From assembly GCA_904502235.1 (NCBI GenBank), contig CAJGDP010000021.1, positions 1-30,546 on the forward strand: a DNA stretch of 30,546 nt, written 5' to 3'. Of this stretch, positions 1-7,091 are shown in pieces. This DNA comes from an uncultured Bacteroidaceae bacterium. Its GTDB lineage: Bacteria; Bacteroidota; Bacteroidia; Bacteroidales; Bacteroidaceae. Numbering within the stretch: position 1 is the stretch's first letter; each line of letters begins with the position of its first letter. The notes below the pieces were generated by a model, which saw nothing but the letters and a program-made list of their open reading frames with translations, ran no database searches and was not told where the DNA came from. A program made the translations under genes and the position numbers.

Positions 1-52
1 AGCGCCGATGGTACTGCAAATGTTTGTGGGAGAGTAGGTCATCGCCACTTTT
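1..52 (+). rRNA. rrf: 5S ribosomal RNA, 3' end only
   Basis: The first 50 or so bases match the conserved 3' part of bacterial 5S rRNA: the AGCGCCGATGGTACTGC block, then GTGGGAGAGTAGGTC and a terminal CGCC before a U-rich tail. The 5' half lies outside the window. It presumably closes an rRNA operon reading into the window, and a terminator hairpin follows at once. The exact 3' end is uncertain by a few bases. Confidence 0.85.
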
Positions 53-56
53 ATAA

Positions 57-92
57 AGAAGCAGGAGTTCAAAAGACTCCTGCTTTCTTTTT
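57..92 (+). terminator. Terminator of the rRNA operon
   Basis: GCAGGAGT at 61-68 pairs with ACTCCTGC at 76-83 around a short loop. Flanking A-T pairs extend the stem, and a T-rich run (84-92) follows. This is a standard intrinsic terminator directly behind the 5S gene. Confidence 0.85.
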
Positions 93-123
93 ATATACAT
101 GCCGACGCCTTCCTCTCCTTGTG

Positions 124-193
124 GTGCCGTCTGATCGCAACCCACGCGGCACACACTTTGTCTGTGCTTCGCGTGATCTATTGCTGCCGGCAC
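124..193. repeat. Long imperfect hairpin element, copy A
   Basis: Nested arms pair over 70 bases: GTGCCG 124-129 with CGGCAC 188-193, GCAA 137-140 with TTGC 181-184, CACGCG 143-148 with CGCGTG 170-175, and GCACA 149-153 with TGTGC 163-167. A TT bulge sits at 168-169. Copy B at 218-295 has the same core and loop but different paired bases in the outer and upper stems. Both copies are followed by CGAACCTG (197-204 and 295-302). No protein-coding function is apparent. Confidence 0.7.
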
Positions 194-217
194 CAACGAA
201 CCTGCTTTTAAATGTTT

Positions 218-295
218 GACAATCCCTGCTATTCGCGCTCCACGCGGTATGAACTTCGTCCATACTTCGCGTGACTATCCGCTGCAGGAATTGTC
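218..295. repeat. Long imperfect hairpin element, copy B
   Basis: Arms 218-229 and 284-295 pair over 12 bases with one C/A mismatch (224/289). CACGCG 241-246 pairs with CGCGTG 268-273, and GTATG 247-251 pairs with CATAC 261-265, with the same TT bulge as copy A. The apical loop AACTTCGTC resembles CACTTTGTC of copy A. The upper stem differs from copy A (GTATG/CATAC against GCACA/TGTGC) but still pairs, so structure appears to be kept while sequence drifts. Confidence 0.7.
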
Positions 296-309
296 GAACC
301 TGTTGCCAG

Positions 310-557
310 GTTTGTGGGAGAGTAGTGGCCTAAAGGCGCTCCTTTGAGGAGCTAAAGTTGATTTCATCCAAATTCAACTGTACTCAACATAGTGCAAATA
401 AATTTGCCTCTGTATTCGTTTGTACGAATTTTCCCGTCGTCGCAAAACTTGCGCCAATGAGCGTAACGCAAGTTTACTTGCAAGTTACAAAGCGAGTGCA
501 GCCAAGTTTCGCAAAAGCAGTGCAGTGCTACGGTATCGCACTGCGATCGCCACTTTT
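310..557 (+). other. Split second copy of the 5S rRNA tail
   Basis: Bases 310-325 repeat 16 bases of the 5S gene exactly (22-37). Bases 546-557 repeat the next conserved 12 bases (41-52). In the real gene the two blocks are 3 bases apart, while here about 220 bases of hairpin-rich sequence lie between them. It looks like a duplicated 5S 3' end that was later interrupted. It lacks the rest of a 5S gene and cannot make a functional rRNA. The second block is short, so chance similarity is not fully excluded for it. Confidence 0.5.
338..544. repeat. Cluster of small inverted repeats in the rRNA-dpp spacer
   Basis: Successive hairpins can be drawn: 338-342/348-352, 356-361/374-379, 394-398/403-407, 414-418/425-429, 445-453/467-475 (9 bp) and 522-528/538-544 (7 bp). 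The two longest are the convincing ones, and the short ones could be chance. Small ORFs exist on both strands here, but none resembles a protein I recognise. The stretch behaves like a non-coding intergenic repeat. Confidence 0.45.
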
Positions 558-582
558 TTTCGAGAAGCTCTGAATGAAAATT

Positions 583-629
583 TGAAGTGAACCCCAAAGT
601 TTGGACAAAAAACTTTGGGGTTCACTTCA
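583..629. terminator. 20-bp perfect palindrome, likely two-way terminator
   Basis: Bases 583-602 are the exact reverse complement of 610-629, with a 7-base loop. T-rich or A-rich bases flank both sides. The palindrome sits between the rRNA-side spacer and the 3' end of the minus-strand peptidase gene, whose stop is at 654. It most likely stops transcription from the minus-strand operon and possibly from the plus strand as well. Confidence 0.7.
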
Positions 630-653
630 CTGAAGTTAGTCTTGTTTTTGTGA

Positions 654-2855
654 TTACTTCAAATTCTCTTTGAAGAATTCTGCTATGCGTTCGAACAGGT
701 GATAGCGTGTGTTGGCACCGTAGTAGATGCTGTGGTTGCTGTCGGGGTAGAGTGCTGTCTCGAACTTTTTGTTTGCCTGTGTGAGGGCGTGTATATAACG
801 TATCATGTTGCGCAGGTGGACGTTGTCGTCGGCTGTTCCGTGAACGAGCAACAGTTTACCGTTGAGTTTTTTGGCATTGACAATGGCTGAGCCTTGGTCG
901 TAGCCTTCTTTGTTCTCTTTTGGGGTGCGCATGTATCGCTCTGTGTAGACGGTGTCGTAGAATCGCCAGTCGGTTGGTGCGGCTACGGCTACTCCGGCTT
1001 TGAACACTGCGTCGTCCTGGCTCATAGACATTATTGTGTTGTAGCCACCGAAGCTCCAGCCCCAGATGCCTATGTTGTTCTTGTCGACGTAGGGGAGTGT
1101 GCCAAGGTATTTTGCTGTTTCAACCTGGTCGCCCGGTTCGTATTGTCCTATCTTAAGGTATGTGCATTTGCCGAACTCTGTTCCGCGACCGCCTGTTCCG
1201 CGTCCGTCAACGCAAACCATTATGAAACCTTCGCCTGCCATGTAGCTTTCGAACATTGCATTGCCGTAGTTACCGGTGTACCAACAGTCGTTTACCTGCT
1301 GCGAGTAAGGACCGCTGTACTGGAACATTACAACGGGGTATTGTTTTGTCTCGTCGAAGTCGTGGGGTTTAACCATCCAGCCGTTGAGTTCTACACCGTC
1401 GCTTGTGGTGAAGGTGAAGAATTCCTTTGTGGGCATATCGAACTCGGCAAGGCGTGCTTTGAGGTTGCTGTTGTCGATGAGTGTCTTTATTACTTTACCG
1501 CTGTTGTTGTTTGTGGTAACAACGTGTGGAGTGTTGATGCTTGAATGGGTGTTGATGAAATACTTCATACCTGCGCTGAACACGCCTTTGTTTGTTCCTT
1601 CGTTGGCGGTGAGCTTGGTCTTCTTGCCTTTGGCGTTTACCTTATATATATGTTCGCGCAATGGACTGCCTTCGTTGCTCGAATAGTAGTATTCGTTCTT
1701 CTTGCTGTCCCAGCCGTAGAAGTGTTTTACTTCGTACTCGCCTTTTGTGATGGGGCGTACAAGTTGTCCGTTGAGGTTGTAGAGATAGAGGTGGTTGTAA
1801 CCGCTGCGTTCGCTCTGGAATACAAAGTGGTTGTCGAGGAACTCTATGCCTGTGTATGTCTGCTCGTTGAGATAGGTATCGCTCTCTTCGCGCATTATTG
1901 TACGGCTTACGCCTGAATATGGGTTCACTGCCTGTATCTCAAGAACGCTCTGATGACGGTTGAGTGTGATTACTGCAAGCATGTCGGCTTTCTTGGTGAA
2001 CTTGATGCGTGGAATATAGCCCTCTTCGGGGATGTTTACATCGAGCTTGCGTGTTACTTTGCTCTTGATGTCGAACGAGTGTACCGAAATCTTTGAGTTC
2101 TCGGCTCCTGCAACGGGATATTTGAAGCTGTATGGCTTGCAGGAGTTGTCGTAATCAGTATTGTCGCTGCCGGTGGTGTACATTGGCATGTCGTACATCA
2201 TTACGTTGCTTTCGTCGTATTTGATGTATGCGATTACCTTGCTGTCGGCACTGAAGTCGTATGAGCAGTTTGTCATGAACTCTTCTTCGTTTACCCAGTC
2301 GGGGATACCGTTGATGATTTTGCCGTATTCACCGTCGGTGGTTACCTGTGATTCTGCGTTGCCGAACAGGAGTTTTACAAGGTGGATGTTGTTGTTGCGT
2401 ACAAAGGCAATCATTGTTCCGTCGGGTGAGAACTTAGGAACCTGCTGTGCGCCGTTCTGCGACAATGGTTCAACCTTGTTGTTCTTGCGGTCGAAGATGT
2501 AGTGCTCGGCGGTGTATGAGTTGCGGTAGATGCCCACTGTCTTTGTCTGCAAAAGGATAAGCTTCTCGTTTGGTGAGAACTCGTAGCCGTCGATGCGCTT
2601 CTCGTTGAATCCGCGTGCTGTGGCTGCGTTGAAAAGTGTGTCGACAATCTCTCCGTTCTTGAATGAACCTTTGAGAATCATGGTGCGGTCGTCGCTCATG
2701 CGTGCAAAGTGCTCACCGTCTGCCATTGGTTTGATGGCTGCATAGGTCTGTGGCCAGTAGCCTCCATACATGACGTCGCGCAATGTAACATCTCTGCCAG
2801 CAAAGGCTGATGTTGCAATGCAAAGCGCAACTAAAAATGAAAATAGGTGTTTCAT
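654..2855 (-). CDS. Dipeptidyl peptidase IV (S9B family), secreted
   Basis: A 733-residue serine exopeptidase that removes N-terminal dipeptides, usually X-Pro, in the periplasm or at the cell surface. A signal peptide is clear: Lys-2/3 region, hydrophobic core, Ala-Phe-Ala ending near residue 19. A beta-propeller domain follows, carrying the DWVNEEE stretch at 186-192 that supplies the glutamates binding the substrate N-terminus in this family. The C-terminal alpha/beta-hydrolase has the nucleophile in GWSFGG (Ser601), Asp in GTADDNVH (676/677) and His708. The length is normal. It is the last gene of the minus-strand run, 28 bases after the carbonic-anhydrase-like gene, and no promoter of its own was seen in that gap. 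In oral relatives such enzymes support peptide feeding. That role is inferred here. Confidence 0.93.
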   Translation of the reverse strand: MKHLFSFLVALCIATSAFAGRDVTLRDVMYGGYWPQTYAAIKPMADGEHFARMSDDRTMILKGSFKNGEIVDTLFNAATARGFNEKRIDGYEFSPNEKLILLQTKTVGIYRNSYTAEHYIFDRKNNKVEPLSQNGAQQVPKFSPDGTMIAFVRNNNIHLVKLLFGNAESQVTTDGEYGKIINGIPDWVNEEEFMTNCSYDFSADSKVIAYIKYDESNVMMYDMPMYTTGSDNTDYDNSCKPYSFKYPVAGAENSKISVHSFDIKSKVTRKLDVNIPEEGYIPRIKFTKKADMLAVITLNRHQSVLEIQAVNPYSGVSRTIMREESDTYLNEQTYTGIEFLDNHFVFQSERSGYNHLYLYNLNGQLVRPITKGEYEVKHFYGWDSKKNEYYYSSNEGSPLREHIYKVNAKGKKTKLTANEGTNKGVFSAGMKYFINTHSSINTPHVVTTNNNSGKVIKTLIDNSNLKARLAEFDMPTKEFFTFTTSDGVELNGWMVKPHDFDETKQYPVVMFQYSGPYSQQVNDCWYTGNYGNAMFESYMAGEGFIMVCVDGRGTGGRGTEFGKCTYLKIGQYEPGDQVETAKYLGTLPYVDKNNIGIWGWSFGGYNTIMSMSQDDAVFKAGVAVAAPTDWRFYDTVYTERYMRTPKENKEGYDQGSAIVNAKKLNGKLLLVHGTADDNVHLRNMIRYIHALTQANKKFETALYPDSNHSIYYGANTRYHLFERIAEFFKENLK

Positions 2856-2883
2856 GGTTTATGTATTTTATTGTTTACGTTAT

Positions 2884-3405
2884 TCATTCCTGTTCTTTAT
2901 ACCACGAGGCATACATTATATAATCGTTGGCTATGCGCTCCACAATTTCTTGTTGTTGCGCGGGGCTTACCTCTTTTATCTTTTTGGCAGGCACGCCTGC
3001 GTATATGAATCCGCTCTCTACGCGCATGCCCGATGTTATCAATGCGTTTGCGGCAACTATGGCTCCGCTTTCAACAACGGCATTGTCCAATACTGTGGCT
3101 CCCATGCCTATGAGGCAGTTGTCGCAGATGGTTGCTCCGTGTATTGTGGCGTTGTGTCCTATGGAAACGTTGTTGCCTATGGTGGTTTTTGAACGTTGGT
3201 AAAGGGTGTGTACCACAGCTCCGTCCTGTATGTTCACGTTGTTGCCTATGGTGATGTTGTTCACATCGCCACGGAGCACTGTTCCATACCATATTGAACA
3301 GTTGTCGCCCATTGTTACGTCGCCTATGACGGCTGCCGTTTCGGCAAGGAAACAGTTGTTGCCTATTTGGGGCTTGAAACCGCGTAGCTCTTTGATTATT
3401 GCCAT
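2884..3405 (-). CDS. Gamma-carbonic-anhydrase-like hexapeptide-repeat protein
   Basis: A 173-residue left-handed beta-helix protein of the YrdA/PaaY/gamma-carbonic-anhydrase group. Imperfect hexapeptides such as IGNNCF, IGDVTM, IGNNVN and IGHNAT run from about residue 14 to 140, and the fold normally forms a trimer. The three metal-binding histidines of the family are present at 66, 84 and 89, the last two five residues apart as in the methanogen enzyme. The long acidic loop of that enzyme is absent, so this is the shorter form. Real carbonic anhydrase activity is possible but often undetectable in these homologs. The ATG directly abuts the helicase stop codon with no base between, so the two are surely co-transcribed. 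Confidence 0.85.
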   Translation of the reverse strand: MAIIKELRGFKPQIGNNCFLAETAAVIGDVTMGDNCSIWYGTVLRGDVNNITIGNNVNIQDGAVVHTLYQRSKTTIGNNVSIGHNATIHGATICDNCLIGMGATVLDNAVVESGAIVAANALITSGMRVESGFIYAGVPAKKIKEVSPAQQQEIVERIANDYIMYASWYKEQE

Positions 3406-4794
3406 TTACTCTGCCTTTTTATTGTTATCAGCCTTGTTCCTGTTTTTGTGGTTTGGACGACGGCGGTGGCGCGGGCATTTGCCCTGTTGCTGTTCGCCTT
3501 GCGGCTTGCCGTTGTCTTGTCTGGCTTGCGGTTTTTCGTTGCCTTTCTTGGCTTGTGTGTTTCCTTTATTGTTCCTTTTATGTCGGTTGCCGGAGTTCTT
3601 GCCGTTCTTGCCTCTGCCTTTCTTTGGGGCTTCTTTTTTCTTTGGTTCGTATGCCGGTGCTTCGCCCAGTTCTGCAGGAACGGCGAGCTTTGGGACATCC
3701 TGCTCTATGAAGTCTTCGATACGTTTGAAGTATTCCTGGTCCTCCTCTGAAACGAATGTTATTGCACGGCCCTTTGTTCCGGCACGTGCCGTGCGTCCTA
3801 TACGGTGTATATAGTCGTCGCAGTCGCGTGGCACATCGTAGTTTATAACAATGCGTATGTCGTCGATATCTATGCCGCGTGCAAGAATGTCGGTTGCAAC
3901 AATTATGTCAATTTTGCGGCTCTTGTAGAGGAACATTATTTCGTCGCGCTCGCTCTGGCTCAGGTCGCTGTGCATCTCGCCTACGTTGAAACCTTGCTTC
4001 TTGAGCATAAGGGATATCTCCTTTACTTTTGTCTTGCGCGAGGTGAAGAGTATTACTCTTTCGCTGCTTTCGTCCTTGAATATATCCTTTATTATTCCGG
4101 GTTTCTGACCTTCGTGGCATATGTATGCCTGCTGGGTTATGCCGTCGGCAGGCTTTGCAAGAGCAAGGGTTATCTGTAACGGATCGGTGAGGATGTTCGA
4201 TGCCAGACGGCGTATCTCTTCGGGCATGGTTGCCGAGAAGAGCATTGTCTGTCGCTCTTTTGGCAGTTGCTTGGCAATGGTCATGATGTCGTTGTAGAAT
4301 CCCATGTCGAGCATGCGGTCTGCCTCGTCGAGTATGAAGAATGATACTTTTGAAAGGTCGATGTTACCAAGGTTTATGTGGCTTATGAGCCTTCCGGGCG
4401 TTGCCACAATGATGTCGGCTCCTTTTGCCATTCCGCGCAACTCCTGTTCGTATCGCTGTCCGTCGTTACCTCCATATACGGCAACGCCCGATACAGGCAT
4501 GAAGTATGTGAAACCTTCCAACTGACGGTCGATCTGTTGTGCAAGTTCTCGGGTGGGTGCCATTATCACGCAGTTTATGGCATCTTCGGGGTAACCGCCC
4601 TGGCACAGCTTGTTCAGGACGGGCAACAGATATGCTGCAGTCTTGCCTGTTCCGGTCTGTGCCACGCCTATAAGGTCGCGACCGTCCATAAGGGGCTGTA
4701 TTGTCTGCTCCTGTATGGGGGTGCATTCCTCGAAACGCATAGCGTCGAGTGCATCCAGTATCTCGTCTTCAAAATCAAAATCGGTAAAATACAT
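3406..4794 (-). CDS. DEAD-box ATP-dependent RNA helicase, RhlE-like
   Basis: A 462-residue cytoplasmic RNA helicase. Motifs appear in the usual order: Q motif (TPIQEQ, about 25-30), Walker A AQTGTGKT (45-52), PTRELAQQ, TPGRL, DEAD (about 155-158), SAT, then in the second RecA domain ATDILARGID and HRIGRTARAG. After about residue 375 the protein becomes a low-complexity tail rich in Lys, Arg, Asn, Gln and Gly, typical of the RhlE/CsdA group and used to hold RNA non-specifically. Likely roles are ribosome assembly or RNA turnover, perhaps in the cold, but the sequence does not decide which. It lies 6 bases downstream of the permease gene and abuts the next gene. Confidence 0.93.
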   Translation of the reverse strand: MYFTDFDFEDEILDALDAMRFEECTPIQEQTIQPLMDGRDLIGVAQTGTGKTAAYLLPVLNKLCQGGYPEDAINCVIMAPTRELAQQIDRQLEGFTYFMPVSGVAVYGGNDGQRYEQELRGMAKGADIIVATPGRLISHINLGNIDLSKVSFFILDEADRMLDMGFYNDIMTIAKQLPKERQTMLFSATMPEEIRRLASNILTDPLQITLALAKPADGITQQAYICHEGQKPGIIKDIFKDESSERVILFTSRKTKVKEISLMLKKQGFNVGEMHSDLSQSERDEIMFLYKSRKIDIIVATDILARGIDIDDIRIVINYDVPRDCDDYIHRIGRTARAGTKGRAITFVSEEDQEYFKRIEDFIEQDVPKLAVPAELGEAPAYEPKKKEAPKKGRGKNGKNSGNRHKRNNKGNTQAKKGNEKPQARQDNGKPQGEQQQGKCPRHRRRPNHKNRNKADNNKKAE

Positions 4795-4800
4795 CTTTTT

Positions 4801-5904
4801 TTATCTTGGTGCTTTTCGATAAAGTATTATTGCCAGTATGGCGTAAATGATATTGGGTATCCACACTGCCAGGGCTACCGGCATGTGTTCGGCAAATGCC
4901 GATGATATTGTCTGGAACAATATGTATGAGAAACTTAATCCCAAACCTATACCCAACGAGAGTCCCATGCCGCCTTTGCGTTTTCTTGATGAGAGGGATA
5001 CGCCTATCACCGTCATTATGAATGCTGCAAACGACATGGCTATGCGCTTGTGGTATTCAATCTCAAAGGGTCGTATGTTTGCCATGCCGCGTGCCTGCTG
5101 TTTGTCGATATACAGGCTCAGTTCGGGGCTTGTCATGGTCTCTTCTTCGCCTTCGGATATAAGGAAGTCGGCAGGCTCAAAGGGTAGGATGGTGTCGAGC
5201 GGTTCTTTACGGCTCTCGCGTATCTCTTCCTTGTCGTCTTTGAGTTCTCTTATGAGCCAGCGGCGTGCTGTCCATGTGTGTGGCTTGTCGGGGTTGTAGG
5301 TTATGGTGGCAGCTTCCATGTGTGAGACAAGTTTCTTCTCCTCGAATCTGTCGAGCATGAAACGCCATCCGGTGTTGTTGCGACTCTCGTAGCGTTCGAT
5401 GAATGCTATGGTGTTGTCGTCGATCTTGAGCTGTACGTTGCTGCCCGATTCAACTTTCTTGGCATTGCTGTGCCGTTGTTCAAAAGCGAGTCTTTTGGCA
5501 TTGCCGTTGGGAATGATATATGCACTCAGTCCATATGTCATTATAGATATAAGTCCGGCTGCTATCAGATATGGCTTTATAAGTCTTCTGAAGCTTATGC
5601 CTGCAGCTAGCATTGCTATCACTTCGGAATTCTCTGCCAGCTTTGATGTGAAATATATCACCGAAATGAATACGAACAGGGCACTGAACGTGTTTGCATA
5701 GTATGGGGCAATGTTGACAAAATAATCAAAGATAATCTCGTGCGTGGTGGCATTGGAGTTCACGAACTTATCTATCTTCTCGTTGTAGTCGAATACAATG
5801 ATAATGATTATGATAAGTGCCAGGGAAAAGAAGTATGTTCCCAGGAATTTCTTTATTATGTATTTGTCAATCTTTTTTAACTTTAAATAGTCAAGCCACT
5901 TCAT
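4801..5904 (-). CDS. LptF/LptG family lipopolysaccharide export permease
   Basis: A 367-residue inner-membrane protein of the YjgP/YjgQ family. It has three N-terminal membrane segments (about 22-42, 60-85 and 108-132), a periplasmic domain of about 150 residues, then three C-terminal segments (about 292-313, 322-342 and 346-364). In the Lpt system LptF and LptG pair with the LptB ATPase to pull lipopolysaccharide from the inner membrane into the periplasmic bridge. I cannot tell from sequence whether this is LptF or LptG, and the partner gene is not in the window. It follows tgt after 53 bases, an arrangement that fits a general housekeeping operon. Confidence 0.88.
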   Translation of the reverse strand: MKWLDYLKLKKIDKYIIKKFLGTYFFSLALIIIIIIVFDYNEKIDKFVNSNATTHEIIFDYFVNIAPYYANTFSALFVFISVIYFTSKLAENSEVIAMLAAGISFRRLIKPYLIAAGLISIMTYGLSAYIIPNGNAKRLAFEQRHSNAKKVESGSNVQLKIDDNTIAFIERYESRNNTGWRFMLDRFEEKKLVSHMEAATITYNPDKPHTWTARRWLIRELKDDKEEIRESRKEPLDTILPFEPADFLISEGEEETMTSPELSLYIDKQQARGMANIRPFEIEYHKRIAMSFAAFIMTVIGVSLSSRKRKGGMGLSLGIGLGLSFSYILFQTISSAFAEHMPVALAVWIPNIIYAILAIILYRKAPR

Positions 5905-5957
5905 TGCAACTGTTTTTCGTGTTCTTGTTGTTGGTTGTTCGGCGTATATTCAGGGTG

Positions 5958-7088
5958 TTATAGTCGACGGGTAACTTCCTGCAGCATGTTGCGTTTCCAC
6001 TGTGCATAGTCGTCCAAAAGAATGTGCTTGCGTGCTTCCTGTGTGAGCCATACATAGAATGCAAGGTTGTGTATGGATGCTATTTCCAGAGCCAGCAGTT
6101 CCTGTGCAACGAAAAGATGACGCAGATATGCCTTGCTGTAGAGTGTGTCGACAAACGATGCTCCGTCTTCTTCGATGGGTGAGAAGTCGTACTTCCATTT
6201 TTCGTTGCGCATATTCATTATGCCGTGCTTTGTGAAGAGCATTGCGTTGCGTCCGTTGCGTGTGGGCATAACGCAGTCGAACATATCGACACCGCGCTCG
6301 ATGGCTTCGAGAATGTTTGCCGGTGTTCCTACACCCATCAGGTAACGTGGCTTGTCGGTGGGCAGAATCTCGTTTACGACTTCAATCATCTCGTACATCT
6401 TTTCTGCCGGTTCGCCGACAGCAAGTCCACCGATTGCATTTCCGGCAGCTCCTTTTGATGCTATGTATTCGGCTGAACGACGACGAAGGTCGGGATACAC
6501 GCAACCCTGTACAATGGGGAAGAGCTGCTGTTCGTAACCATACTTGGGCTCTGTCTCCGCCAGACGGTTTATACATCTGTCGAGCCAGCGGTGTGTTCGT
6601 TCCATGGATTTTTTTGCGTAGTCGTAGTCGGCTGTTCCGGGGGTACATTCATCAAATGCCATTATGATGTCTGCACCTATGCTGCGCTCTATATCCATGA
6701 CTCTCTCGGGCGAGAAGAAGTGCTTTGAACCGTCGATGTGTGAGCGGAATTCAACACCTTCTTCGTTCATCTTTCTTATGTCCTTCAACGAGAATACCTG
6801 AAAGCCTCCGCTGTCGGTAAGTATGGGTTTGTCCCACATGTTGAATTTGTGAAGTCCGCCTGCTCCTTCGAGAACGTCGAGTCCGGGACGCAGATAAAGA
6901 TGATATGTGTTGCCAAGTATTATCTGTGCCTTTATGTCGTCTTTAAGGTGTGGAATCTGTACACCCTTTACTGAGCCTACGGTTCCTACCGGCATGAATA
7001 TAGGTGTCTGTATATCGCCATGATCGGTGCTCAACACGCCTGCGCGCGCCTTGCTGCCGCTGTCGGTATGTAATAACTTGAATTCCAT
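5958..7088 (-). CDS. tgt: Queuine/preQ1 tRNA-guanine transglycosylase
   Basis: A 376-residue TIM-barrel enzyme that swaps guanine 34 in the anticodon of GUN tRNAs for the queuosine precursor preQ1. The DSGGFQVFSL block (Asp92, general acid/base) and DMFDCVMPTRNGR (Asp271, nucleophile) are intact, as is the GGLAVGEP substrate loop. Oddly, the three zinc-binding cysteines expected as CxCxxC are replaced by Gly309, Ser311 and Asp314, while the fourth ligand His340 remains at the normal 26-residue distance. From memory, Bacteroides homologs look the same, so this is probably a lineage trait and not decay. It begins 3 bases after the lon stop codon. Confidence 0.94.
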   Translation of the reverse strand: MEFKLLHTDSGSKARAGVLSTDHGDIQTPIFMPVGTVGSVKGVQIPHLKDDIKAQIILGNTYHLYLRPGLDVLEGAGGLHKFNMWDKPILTDSGGFQVFSLKDIRKMNEEGVEFRSHIDGSKHFFSPERVMDIERSIGADIIMAFDECTPGTADYDYAKKSMERTHRWLDRCINRLAETEPKYGYEQQLFPIVQGCVYPDLRRRSAEYIASKGAAGNAIGGLAVGEPAEKMYEMIEVVNEILPTDKPRYLMGVGTPANILEAIERGVDMFDCVMPTRNGRNAMLFTKHGIMNMRNEKWKYDFSPIEEDGASFVDTLYSKAYLRHLFVAQELLALEIASIHNLAFYVWLTQEARKHILLDDYAQWKRNMLQEVTRRL

Positions 7089-7091
7089 TGT

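Noticed and set aside
69..263. Minus-strand ORF of 64 residues over the hairpin elements
   Set aside because: It reads through the paired arms of copies A and B, and similar tiny annotated proteins are likely artefacts of the repeat.
358..597. Small ORFs on both strands (71 and 77 residues) in the rRNA-dpp spacer
   Set aside because: They overlap each other and a series of inverted repeats. No motif or start signal sets them apart from repeat sequence.
1..653. CRISPR array or tRNA gene in the rRNA downstream spacer
   Set aside because: The repeats are not regularly spaced or identical, and no cloverleaf or CCA end was found.
894..1544. Long plus-strand reading frame (216 residues) opposite the DPP IV gene, with others at 1545-1916 and 2770-3192
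   Set aside because: They lie antisense to clear genes, have Cys/Val-rich composition typical of reversed codons, and show no family motif.
3406..3660. Possible internal repeat or separate gene in the 3' end of the helicase gene
   Set aside because: It is the low-complexity basic tail common in RhlE-type helicases, in frame with the core and without a stop.
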